DNA of 11,343 bases. It comes from Antarcticimicrobium sp033791545 (GTDB lineage: Bacteria; Pseudomonadota; Alphaproteobacteria; Rhodobacterales; Rhodobacteraceae). Position numbers and translations under genes: made by a program. This document shows positions 1 to 6,249 of the stretch, one piece after another; positions within the stretch are counted from its first letter, which is position 1, and each line of letters opens with the position of its first letter. Below the pieces are notes generated by a model. It did not search any database. It saw only the letters and a program-made list of their open reading frames with translations, and was not told where the DNA came from. Where the stretch lies: positions 1-11,343 of the forward strand of contig JASJGL010000120.1 of the NCBI GenBank assembly GCA_033791545.1, given 5' to 3'.

Positions 1-157
1 CGATCAGCGGCTGGAGCCAACAGCGCAGAAGGGTGGCCGATTCGCTGTCGATCGGGGGGCTGTCGGGGTCCGAAGGGGTCGGTTGGGCCCGGGCAGGTGC
101 CGGGGCCTGCGCGAGCATCGCGTGCAGAGTTGGTGTCGGGACCATGTCGTCCTCCAT
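1..157 (-). CDS. N-terminal part of an unidentified protein, cut by the window edge
   Basis: Reading leftwards from an ATG at 157-155, an open frame of 52 codons runs off the left edge. The ATG is preceded by AGGAAAGCGAA, a reasonable ribosome binding site; a second in-frame ATG lies four codons later. The visible part is soluble in character: an Ala/Pro/Asp/Ser-rich, probably disordered stretch (about residues 15-40), then the beginning of what looks like an ordered segment with an aromatic and several leucines (LLRCWLQPLI). No signal peptide, membrane helix or known motif can be seen, so no function is proposed. It is transcribed away from the ferric reductase block, from the AT-rich spacer at 158-351. 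The call rests on the ribosome binding site, the open frame and high-GC codon use. Confidence 0.5.
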   Translation of the reverse strand, partial: MEDDMVPTPTLHAMLAQAPAPARAQPTPSDPDSPPIDSESATLLRCWLQPLI

Positions 158-351
158 TTCGCTTTCCTGTCCCCCAGGTTCGCAAATGGTAAGTTCACAA
201 GAGCCGGTGCGTGGCACAAGAAATATATGTCTATTCTGTGGATTATGGGGCCCAATTAAGGCAATTTTGGATGCCAGCGCCTGCGGTATGCACAGATTGT
301 CCACAAGCCGGCACCGGTTGCGCGGCCTCGGGCTGGCGCTGATTTGGAGTG
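158..351. other. AT-rich intergenic spacer with two DnaA-box-like 9-mers
   Basis: No credible gene is seen here. The part from about 190 to 275 is clearly more AT-rich than the surrounding coding DNA. It holds TAATCCACA on the minus strand (237-245) and TTGTCCACA on the plus strand (297-305), each one base away from the canonical DnaA box TTATCCACA. The spacer must also contain the promoter for the leftward partial gene, though no clear -35/-10 pair stands out, and the 3' end of the leftward transcript from the small membrane ORF. Confidence 0.4.
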
Positions 352-468
352 CTAGAACAGCCCGCGACAGGCAAAGGCCAGCAGAGCCAGCAGGCCCACC
401 GCGTTCAGGCCGGCAAAGGCCAGTGCGATGCGCTGCCGTAGCGGCAGGCGCGACAGCCACCTAGTCAT
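352..468 (-). CDS. 38-residue single-helix membrane protein, overlapping the ferric reductase stop
   Basis: An ATG at 468-466 lies inside the last codons of the upstream ferric-reductase-like gene (TATGACTAG, 8-base overlap) and opens a 38-codon frame ending in TAG at 354-352. GAGAGG sits about 8 bases before the ATG, so both a ribosome binding site and translational coupling support expression. The product has a positively charged N-terminus (R3, R7, R11, R13) followed by one hydrophobic helix (about residues 14-34: ALAFAGLNAVGLLALLAFA) and a short C-tail with one Cys. The positive-inside rule predicts an N-in topology. I do not recognise a family. The coupling suggests it works with, or stabilises, the membrane flavoreductase, but this is inference. 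A chance ORF remains possible. Confidence 0.55.
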   Translation of the reverse strand: MTRWLSRLPLRQRIALAFAGLNAVGLLALLAFACRGLF

Positions 469-1780
469 AGCTGAACCTCTCGGACAGGATGTTGCGCGAC
501 GGGACGCCAAGCGCGATCAGCGCATCCTCCACCGCCTCCAGCATCGGGGCCGGGCCGCAGAGCACGTAGAGCCAGCGTTTGTGTTCGGGGTCGCTGAAAT
601 GGGCGCGCAACAGATCGGGCGTGACCATCCCGGTTGCGCCTTGCCAGCCCTTGGGCGGTTCGCTCAGCACATGGGTCAGGCGGGTGCCTTGGTCACGGGC
701 GATGCTCTCCAACTCGGCACGGCAGGCGATCTGCTCTTCGGTGCGATTGCTGTAGATCAGCGCCGTGGGGCGGGGATCGTTGCGCGCGTGAAGCTCGCGC
801 AGGGTGGCGAGCATCGGCGCGATACCGACGCCGCCCGCGATCATGGCGATGCCCGGGGCGCTGTGACCGGTTATGCTCAGGTGCCCATGCGGGCCATCGA
901 GATAGGCGCGGCTGCCGGGTTTGACCTGTCCGATGGTGTCGGTGAAATCGCCCAGTTCCTTGATCAGGAAACGCAATTCATGCCCGGCCGAGGGGGCCGA
1001 ACTGATCGAGAACGGGTTTTCCCAGAGGCCGAACGGGTTCGTGCCAATGTTGAGCCAGGCAAACTGCCCGGCGTGATAGCGAAAGGGGAAGGTGCGCGCG
1101 GGGAGCAGGGAAACCTCCCATGTTTTCAGGGCAACGGGGGTGACCGCGCTTACCCGCCAAGGGCGGCGCAGTTGCGCCAGCGGAGTCAAAACATAGACAT
1201 AGGCCAGCGCGAACAGGGCGATGCCCAACAGCACCAGCCACAGGGAACTCATCATCGGATCGGCGCTGTACCGGCCAGCGCGCAGGGCGTGCAACACGGC
1301 GAACCCCGCGATCAGGGCAGCGCCCAGCCCATGCAGCAGCCGCCAGGTCTCGTAGCGAAACCCCAGCGTGGAGCGCCCGATCGCCATCAGCACCAGCGCG
1401 GGCAGCAGTAGCCAGGCGATGATGCCGGGCCAGAGCGCCGCGAAGTCCGCCGTCACGAAGAACTGCCGATGGCTGTCCCAGTCCGGCGCTGGCGCGCGGC
1501 GGGTGGTGTAGAGGAAGGGATGCACCAGCGCCAGAATCGCCGCCCCGCGCGCCAGCAGCTGGTGCATGCGCATCACGATGTCGGTGCCCAGCCGCCGCGC
1601 CACAAAGCGGTAGCGGCCCAGCAACAGGAATTCGGCCAAGATCACCGTCAGCGCGAGAATCCCCGCCCCCGAGGCCAGTTCGTCAACAAGCGGGCGTGGC
1701 GTCAGCCCTTGCGCCCAAGCCAGTCCCAGCGGCAGCAGGGCCGCGACAAGGTAGAGAAGGATCAAAAGCCCGGTCGGCAT
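461..1780 (-). CDS. Ferric-reductase-like membrane flavoprotein (NAD(P)H oxidoreductase)
   Basis: This 439-residue protein combines a ferric-reductase-type haem-binding membrane domain with a ferredoxin-reductase-type FAD/NAD(P)H domain. About six hydrophobic segments span residues 4-200, and candidate haem-ligand histidines are H73, H87, H150 and H164. The cytoplasmic half shows the FAD-binding stretch RYHAGQF (234-240) and NPFSIS (255-260), a nucleotide-binding GGVGIAPM (316-323) and the C-terminal CGPAPM (408-413). It would pass electrons from NAD(P)H through FAD across the inner membrane. The acceptor (ferric iron, oxygen or another protein) cannot be read from sequence. The ATG at 1780 is preceded by a strong AGGAGG about 9 bases upstream. 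It is divergent from lolC across 164 bases, and a 38-residue membrane ORF overlaps its stop codon. Length fits single-chain bacterial relatives. Confidence 0.88.
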   Translation of the reverse strand: MPTGLLILLYLVAALLPLGLAWAQGLTPRPLVDELASGAGILALTVILAEFLLLGRYRFVARRLGTDIVMRMHQLLARGAAILALVHPFLYTTRRAPAPDWDSHRQFFVTADFAALWPGIIAWLLLPALVLMAIGRSTLGFRYETWRLLHGLGAALIAGFAVLHALRAGRYSADPMMSSLWLVLLGIALFALAYVYVLTPLAQLRRPWRVSAVTPVALKTWEVSLLPARTFPFRYHAGQFAWLNIGTNPFGLWENPFSISSAPSAGHELRFLIKELGDFTDTIGQVKPGSRAYLDGPHGHLSITGHSAPGIAMIAGGVGIAPMLATLRELHARNDPRPTALIYSNRTEEQIACRAELESIARDQGTRLTHVLSEPPKGWQGATGMVTPDLLRAHFSDPEHKRWLYVLCGPAPMLEAVEDALIALGVPSRNILSERFSYD

Positions 1781-1887
1781 GATCGTCGCCCTCCTGTTGG
1801 TATCTCTATGGCTAGCGCGGTGCCGGAAGAATTGCCAGAAAAAGACGACGGGCAGGGGAGAGGGAACCGCCCCGGCGCAGGTTGCCG

Positions 1888-1917
1888 CTTGACCCTCCTA
1901 CGGTGTTCGCCGCACTG
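1888..1917 (+). promoter_or_regulatory. Possible promoter of lolC-lolD
   Basis: CTTGAC (1888-1893) is a good -35 element of the kind favoured in Rhodobacterales, and lies about 50 bases before the lolC start. At 17 bases spacing the -10 region (GCACTG, 1912-1917) is a poor match, so only the -35 half is convincing. Confidence 0.3.
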
Positions 1918-1944
1918 TCCGCCGCGAACTGAACAGGAGCTGAC

Positions 1945-3231
1945 GTGGCCAATCGCACGCCCCCCTTTGCACCCTTTGAATGGATGATCGCCTGGCGCTA
2001 TTTGCGCGCCCGCCGGGCCGAGGGCGGCGTCAGCGTGATGACCTGGATCAGCCTGATCGGCATCACGCTGGCGGTCTTTGCCCTGATCGCAACGCTGGCG
2101 GTACGCTCGGGCTTTCGCTCGGAGTTCGTGGGCACGATTTTGGGTGCGAATGCCCATGTCACGGTCTACAATCAGGGCCAGATCACCGATCAGGGCCGGA
2201 TCGACCGCAGCATTCCGGATTTTGCGGCCCTAGCCGGGCGACTGGCGCAGGTGCCGGGCGTGACCCGCGCCGCGCCACTGGTGCGCGGTCAGGTGATGGC
2301 GGCGCATCGTGGCCGCAATGCCGGGGTCGAGGTGTTGGGCATCCACGCCGGCGACCTTGCCACCTTGCCCGCGATCGCCGGGGGCGAACAGGCGCTTGGC
2401 GATCTGGGCGATTTTCCCGCCGGGCTTGCCATCGGCTCGGGCGTGGCGCGCGAGCTGGGCGTGACGCTGGGCGATCGGATCAAGCTGATTTCGCCCGAGG
2501 GGGTGAAAACCGCCTTTGGCACCAGCCCGCGGGTGAGCGCCTATGACGTGGTCTATATCTTTACCGCCGGGCGCTATGACATCGACCGCACCCGCATCTA
2601 TATGCCCTTTGCCGAGGCGCAGTCCTATTTCAACCGCGAAGGGGTGGCCGACGAGATCGAAGTGATGGTCGAACATCCCGAGGAGGTCGAGGATCTGATC
2701 CCGGCTTTGCGTCAGGCCGCGGGGGAACGGGCCCAGGTCTGGACCTGGCGGGATGCCTCGGGCGGATTCCTGCGCGCGCTCGAGGTCGAGGACAACGTGA
2801 TGTTCGTGATCCTGTCGATCCTGGTGCTGATCGCGGCGATGAACATCGTGTCGGGGCTGATCATGCTGGTTAAGAACAAGGGGCGCGATATCGGTATCCT
2901 GCGCACCATCGGGTTGAGCGAGGGCTCGATCCTGCGGGTGTTCTTCATCTGCGGCGCGTTTACCGGGGTGATCGGCACCGCGATGGGTGTGGCGCTGGGG
3001 TGTTTGTTCGCGATCTACATCGACCCGATCTTTTCCTTTGTGAACTATGTGATGGGGGGCGGGGTCTGGGATCCGGCGATCCGCGGCATCTATGCGCTCC
3101 CGGCCGAGCTGCATCTTTCGGACGTGCTCAAGGCGGTGGCGCTGTCGCTGGGGTTGAGCTTTGTCGTCACCATCTTTCCGGCCCGACGCGCCGCCCGGAT
3201 GAACCCGGTGGAGGCGCTGCGCTATGAGTGA
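1945..3231 (+). CDS. lolC: Lipoprotein-releasing ABC transporter permease, LolC/LolE family
   Basis: The 428-residue protein has the LolC/E (MacB/FtsX-type) architecture: an N-terminal FEWMIAWRYLRARR motif (11-24), one membrane helix (about 32-54), a large periplasmic domain (about 55-280) and three C-terminal helices (about 284-309, 328-359, 393-412), ending in the family signature PARRAARMNPVEALRYE. The cytoplasmic loop LVKNKGRDIGILRTIG (308-323) is where the ATPase docks. With LolD it extracts outer-membrane lipoproteins from the inner membrane and hands them to LolA. The start is GTG at 1945, with AGGAG about 8 bases upstream; the ATG at 1984 would cut off the conserved N-terminus. It overlaps lolD by 8 bases (TATGAGTGA). 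No second permease is present here, consistent with a one-permease (LolF-like) arrangement. That an E. coli-type LolE is absent elsewhere in the genome is unproven. Confidence 0.93.
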   Translation: MANRTPPFAPFEWMIAWRYLRARRAEGGVSVMTWISLIGITLAVFALIATLAVRSGFRSEFVGTILGANAHVTVYNQGQITDQGRIDRSIPDFAALAGRLAQVPGVTRAAPLVRGQVMAAHRGRNAGVEVLGIHAGDLATLPAIAGGEQALGDLGDFPAGLAIGSGVARELGVTLGDRIKLISPEGVKTAFGTSPRVSAYDVVYIFTAGRYDIDRTRIYMPFAEAQSYFNREGVADEIEVMVEHPEEVEDLIPALRQAAGERAQVWTWRDASGGFLRALEVEDNVMFVILSILVLIAAMNIVSGLIMLVKNKGRDIGILRTIGLSEGSILRVFFICGAFTGVIGTAMGVALGCLFAIYIDPIFSFVNYVMGGGVWDPAIRGIYALPAELHLSDVLKAVALSLGLSFVVTIFPARRAARMNPVEALRYE

Positions 3232-3931
3232 TGCGGTGAATAAGCCTTTGAGCGACGCGGCGTTGCGGCTGGAGGCGGTGGCCAAGGGCTATAACCTTGG
3301 CACACCGGGCGAGGTGCAGGTGCTGCGCGGCGTCGATCTGACTCTTGCGCCGGGTGAGACGGTGGCGCTCGTTGCACCCTCGGGGGCGGGGAAATCGACG
3401 CTGCTGCATATCGCCGGGCTGCTCGACACCCCGGATACCGGTCGGGTGCTGATCGGCGGGCAGGATATGACCGGGCGGGGCGATGGCGCGCGCACTGCCG
3501 TGCGCCGGGGCGACGTGGGGTTCATCTATCAGTTCCACCACCTTCTGCCGGAATTCACCGCCGCCGAGAACGTGATCCTGCCGCAACTGGCCGATGGCGC
3601 CGGGCGGGCGCAGGCCGCAGCGCGGGCGGGCGAACTGTTGGAGCGCGTCGGCCTGTCGGCGCGGGCCGATCACCGCCCCGCCGCGCTGTCGGGGGGCGAG
3701 CAGCAGCGCGTTGCCTTTTGCCGGGCGCTGGCCAACCGTCCGCGCCTTTTGCTGGCGGACGAACCCACCGGAAACCTTGATCCAGAAACCTCGGACCGGG
3801 TGTTTGACGTGCTGATGGCGCTGGTCGCGGAAACCGGCCTTGCCGCGCTGATCGCCACCCACAACATGGGGCTGGCGGCGCGGATGGACCGGGTGCTGCG
3901 GCTGGAAAACGGGGCGATTGTTGCCGCATAG
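3224..3931 (+). CDS. lolD: Lipoprotein-releasing ABC transporter ATP-binding protein LolD
   Basis: A 235-residue ABC ATPase of LolD length with all catalytic motifs: Walker A APSGAGKST (51-59), Q-loop Q103 in YQFHHLLPEFTAAEN, signature LSGGEQQR (155-162), Walker B LLLADEP (176-182, with D179 and E180) and switch histidine H213 in ATHN. The segment FHHLLPEFTAAENV after the Q-loop is typical of LolD/MacB-class ATPases that partner FtsX-like permeases. It powers lipoprotein release from the inner membrane with LolC. The ATG lies inside the lolC 3' end with an 8-base overlap, so the two are surely co-translated. The first ten or so residues are variable. A 202-base spacer follows before the cytochrome genes, with no clear terminator. 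Confidence 0.94.
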   Translation: MSDAVNKPLSDAALRLEAVAKGYNLGTPGEVQVLRGVDLTLAPGETVALVAPSGAGKSTLLHIAGLLDTPDTGRVLIGGQDMTGRGDGARTAVRRGDVGFIYQFHHLLPEFTAAENVILPQLADGAGRAQAAARAGELLERVGLSARADHRPAALSGGEQQRVAFCRALANRPRLLLADEPTGNLDPETSDRVFDVLMALVAETGLAALIATHNMGLAARMDRVLRLENGAIVAA

Positions 3932-4031
3932 GGAGAACAGGGACGCCGCGTTGATCTGAGTCATGGATCGGCCAGCCCCCGCGGGTAAAGCTGCGTGGCA
4001 AGGTCGTGGCTTTGGCGGCCCATGGTCCGGC

Positions 4032-4051
4032 GGGCCTTGGGAGAGAGGCCC
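4032..4051 (+). terminator. Weak hairpin after lolD, possible terminator
   Basis: GGGCCT (4032-4037) and AGGCCC (4046-4051) form a 6-base-pair stem around an 8-base loop, about 100 bases after the lolD stop. It is followed by TTGG rather than a T-run, so it would at best be a weak or Rho-assisted terminator. Confidence 0.25.
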
Positions 4052-4077
4052 TTGGCGCGGGTGTGAGCGGGCGAGTG

Positions 4078-4093
4078 TGTTGAGTTTCCAACA
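4078..4093. repeat. Short inverted repeat upstream of the cytochrome pair
   Basis: TGTTG (4078-4082) and CAACA (4089-4093) form a perfect 5-base inverted repeat with a 6-base centre, ending 40 bases before the first cytochrome start. It lies where an operator or promoter would be expected. The TTG-N6-CAA spacing does not match the TTG-N8-CAA of Fnr/Crp-family sites, so no regulator is assigned. Confidence 0.3.
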
Positions 4094-4133
4094 AAATTGT
4101 GGTCCTGTAGGCTGAAGCAAGGGGAGAAAGCGC

Positions 4134-4538
4134 ATGCGTGTTTTTCAAGGGATTTTCGGGCTCGTTCTGGCCGTTGCGGCACTGCCGGCACTGGCGCAGG
4201 ACGTCAAAACGGGGGCCGAGCTGTATCGTGTGCATTGCGCCACTTGTCACGGGATCGAGGGCAGCGGGCAGGGGCCGATGGCCGGTGTGCTGGTGATCCA
4301 GCCCGACGACCTGACCGGACTGGCCAAGGATAACGGCGGCAGCTTTCCGATCGAACGCGTGATCAAGCGCATCGACGGGCGCGACCCGCTGGTCAGCCAT
4401 GGCAGCCCGATGCCGGTCTATGGCTTTTTCTTTGAGGGCAAGGGCAAGGCGGTGAAGATCGCCAATGGCCAGCCGATCATGACGACCGAGCCGATCGTGG
4501 ATCTGCTGGCCTATCTGCAATCCCTGCAAAGCGAGTAA
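4134..4538 (+). CDS. Periplasmic monohaem c-type cytochrome
   Basis: This 134-residue protein starts with a Sec signal peptide (hydrophobic 7-20, AxA site at 19-21, cleavage before Q22). The haem-attachment motif is CATCH (C35, C38, H39); M93 in SPMPVYG is the likely sixth haem ligand. The mature protein of about 113 residues is a class I cytochrome c, presumably an electron carrier in the periplasm. Its redox partner is unknown. GGGGAG lies about 8 bases before the ATG. The second cytochrome begins 8 bases after its stop and shares a recognisable pattern along its whole length (NG..FP..RV..RIDG....MP..G, then a C-terminal LL.YL.S.Q), so the two are probably an old tandem duplication acting together. 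No oxidase or dehydrogenase subunit is adjacent to name the pathway. Confidence 0.92.
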   Translation: MRVFQGIFGLVLAVAALPALAQDVKTGAELYRVHCATCHGIEGSGQGPMAGVLVIQPDDLTGLAKDNGGSFPIERVIKRIDGRDPLVSHGSPMPVYGFFFEGKGKAVKIANGQPIMTTEPIVDLLAYLQSLQSE

Positions 4539-4546
4539 CGGACCCC

Positions 4547-4951
4547 ATGCCACGCAAACTGCTGAGTGTCGCCCCCGCCCTGTTCTTGTTGGCGGCCTGT
4601 GTTTCCGACGAGATGCCGGGGCCGGAGGAGGGCGCGATGCTCTTCGCTGAGAATTGCACCGCTTGCCACGACTATCGCGGTCAGGGGGCCAGGTTGGCGG
4701 GGGGGCAGATGGCACCGGACTTGACCCGGATTTCGGCTCGCAACGGTAGCGAATTTCCCCGCGCGCGGGTACTGTCGCGGATCGACGGCTATGGTCATGG
4801 CACGGTCCCGGCCTCCATCATGCCGGAATTCGGCGCCCTGCTGGAGGGCGAGTTGGTCCCGGTCGACGTTGACGGGACATTGACCCCGACGCCGCGCCCG
4901 CTGGCGGCGCTGTTGACCTATTTGGAAAGCATTCAGACCGAGCAGGGCTAG
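4547..4951 (+). CDS. Lipoprotein monohaem c-type cytochrome, tandem paralogue
   Basis: The 134-residue product carries a lipoprotein signal peptide ending in the lipobox LAAC (15-18), so C18 should be lipidated and the protein membrane-anchored facing the periplasm. The haem motif is CTACH (C37, C40, H41), with M92 in SIMPEFG as the likely axial methionine. It aligns with the preceding cytochrome through NGSEFPRARVLSRIDG (66-81) and the C-terminal LLTYLESIQ. Residue +2 after the lipid cysteine is Val, not Asp; by the E. coli Lol rule that would allow sorting to the outer membrane, but the rule is not established for this lineage. The start is 8 bases after the previous stop, with only a weak ribosome binding site, so translational coupling is likely. 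It converges with the HExxH lipoprotein gene across 36 bases. Confidence 0.91.
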   Translation: MPRKLLSVAPALFLLAACVSDEMPGPEEGAMLFAENCTACHDYRGQGARLAGGQMAPDLTRISARNGSEFPRARVLSRIDGYGHGTVPASIMPEFGALLEGELVPVDVDGTLTPTPRPLAALLTYLESIQTEQG

Positions 4952-4987
4952 GGCTGGGCGACCCTTTGGCGGCCTCGTGGGCCGGTC

Positions 4988-5683
4988 CTAGTCGCAGATG
5001 CCCTCAAGCTGCACCCCGTTCCACGGCAGGTAGACGTCGCTTTCGCGCCCGGTCTTCGGCAGCGGCGCGACCGGAAAGGCCTGCGACAGCATCTCATGCA
5101 GCCGTTTTGTGCGCGTCGCTTGCGGTGCCAGCGCCCGGCAGCAGACATATTCCTCGACGATTGCGCCCTGCTGTTCATAGCCAAAGCTCTGGAAACGGGG
5201 CGCGGCCGCTAGATCGAACAGATAGGGATCCGCCGCCCCGTGTTCGGCGGCAGCGCGCAGCGGCGTGTAGCCCGTGCGCGCCCGGTTCTGCCATTGCCAG
5301 ACATGGGTCAGCTCATGCGCCAGCAGCATCGCCTCGACCAGATAAAGCTGGTCAGGATAGTTCGGGGTGTAATCCGCAACATACCAGTCTTTGGTAAAGA
5401 AGATGTGGCTGAACAGGGTCACCGCAGCGGGCCGGGCGGTGATGACCGCGTCGGTTTCGGGGGGCGCGATACGTTCGCGGCAGGTGACCTGCGGGCGCGG
5501 CTCGCGGTAAAAGGTGATCGCGCCCACGGGCGCACCGCGCACCAGCCGCACCCGGTCCAGCGCCATGTCGCCCCCTTGCAGGGTTTGGGCAAAGGCCATT
5601 TCGCGCTCGGTCAGGGGGCGACCACAGCCGGCCAGAAGGGCGACGGCGGTCAGCGCACTGAGAAGGCGGAAGGCTTGGTGCAC
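4988..5683 (-). CDS. Lipoprotein with HExxH zinc-metallopeptidase-like motif
   Basis: This 231-residue protein has a lipoprotein signal (lipobox LAGC, C20) and the zinc-binding motif HELTHVWQ (123-130; H123, E124, H127). Downstream, YEQQGAIVEEYVCC (169-182) supplies acidic candidates for the third ligand (E170, E177 or E178). The HELTHVWQ / EQQ.IVE pairing resembles the minimal peptidase-like domain of DUF4157 and Vgr-related proteins; I infer a zinc peptidase fold, not a proven protease. Cysteines C68, C181, C182 and C230 could form disulphides in the periplasm. The start is GTG at 5683, which gives a normal signal peptide. It sits 5 bases after the thioesterase stop, with no good ribosome binding site, so it is probably translated by coupling. 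Substrate and role are unknown. Confidence 0.8.
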   Translation of the reverse strand: MHQAFRLLSALTAVALLAGCGRPLTEREMAFAQTLQGGDMALDRVRLVRGAPVGAITFYREPRPQVTCRERIAPPETDAVITARPAAVTLFSHIFFTKDWYVADYTPNYPDQLYLVEAMLLAHELTHVWQWQNRARTGYTPLRAAAEHGAADPYLFDLAAAPRFQSFGYEQQGAIVEEYVCCRALAPQATRTKRLHEMLSQAFPVAPLPKTGRESDVYLPWNGVQLEGICD

Positions 5684-5688
5684 GGCGT

Positions 5689-6093
5689 TCAGGGGGCGTA
5701 GAAGGTCGCGGTGGCGCTTGCGACCATCTTGCCATCATCGGCGCCGGTCATCTCGGCACGGGCAAACACCAAGGCCTTGCCGGCCCGGATGATCCGGGCA
5801 TGACACAGGATCGCGCTGCCGCTGCCGGGGCGCAGGAACTGGGTGTGCAGGTCGGTGGTGGCAAAGGGTTTGAACTGGCCGGCATGGGCCACGGCAGCCA
5901 GTACCATGGTGGTGTCCGCCAGCGCCGCCAGCGCCTGACCCGAAACGATGCCGCCAACGCGCGCCAGATGATCGCCCAGCGGCATCCGCATCATAACATG
6001 CTCCGCGTCGGCCTCCTGCACAGTCAGGTCCAGCGCCTGCACCCATTGGGCAAAGTTCTCGGTGAGGATGCTCTGCAGCGTTTCCGGGGTCAT
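5689..6093 (-). CDS. PaaI/YdiI-type hotdog-fold thioesterase
   Basis: A 134-residue single-domain hotdog protein, the usual size for PaaI-like acyl-CoA thioesterases. The central helix region reads GGIVSGQALAALADTTMVLAA (47-67), where family members carry the substrate-contacting Gly-rich turn and a catalytic acid; D60 is the candidate acid. The strand TTDLHTQFLRPG (79-90) is also characteristic. It should hydrolyse an acyl- or aryl-CoA thioester in the cytoplasm; the acyl group cannot be told from sequence, and no phenylacetate genes are nearby. The ATG at 6093 is preceded by GAAAGG about 8 bases upstream. It is the first gene of a leftward pair with the HExxH lipoprotein (5-base gap), and diverges from the alpha/beta hydrolase across 156 bases. 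Confidence 0.85.
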   Translation of the reverse strand: MTPETLQSILTENFAQWVQALDLTVQEADAEHVMMRMPLGDHLARVGGIVSGQALAALADTTMVLAAVAHAGQFKPFATTDLHTQFLRPGSGSAILCHARIIRAGKALVFARAEMTGADDGKMVASATATFYAP

Positions 6094-6127
6094 CGGCGGC
6101 CTTTCGGTTGTCTTGCGCGCACCCTAG

Positions 6128-6154
6128 CCCCGCGACGGCGCCCCCGTCGAGGGG
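6128..6154. repeat. Strong intergenic hairpin between divergent genes
   Basis: CCCCGCGACGG (6128-6138) pairs with CCGTCGAGGGG (6144-6154) around a 5-base loop: 10 of 11 positions pair, with one G-A mismatch. It lies 35 bases upstream of the thioesterase start and 96 bases upstream of the hydrolase start. Both flanking genes read away from it, so it is not an ordinary terminator. It could be an operator or a 5' leader structure for the thioesterase transcript. Confidence 0.5.
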
Positions 6155-6249
6155 GTTTGCGCCGCAGGATTTTCCGGCCTTTTCCAAGATAGATAAAGCG
6201 CGTATCCCTCGGCGCGCCCAGATGATCATGGCAAGCAAAGAGGATCAGG

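Noticed and set aside
428..1411. A 327-codon plus-strand frame opposite the ferric-reductase-like gene.
   Set aside because: Antisense shadow, very rich in Gln, Arg and Gly, with no motif; the opposite strand encodes a clear membrane flavoprotein.
3951..3964. TTGAT-CTGA-GTCAT, resembling an Fnr/FnrL box (TTGAT-N4-ATCAA) upstream of the cytochromes.
   Set aside because: Only one half-site matches; the other has 3 of 5 bases, and it lies about 170 bases before the first cytochrome, an unlikely position for activation.
2230..4715. Long minus-strand frames (2230-3285, 3167-4135, 3555-4715) across lolC, lolD and the cytochromes.
   Set aside because: All overlap well-supported plus-strand genes and have shadow-type composition; they also overlap each other.
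4948..4991. Inverted repeat CTAGG / CCTAG containing both convergent stop codons, as a possible bidirectional terminator.
   Set aside because: The arms are only five bases with a 34-base interval, and there is no T-run on either side; CTAG is itself palindromic, which explains much of the symmetry.
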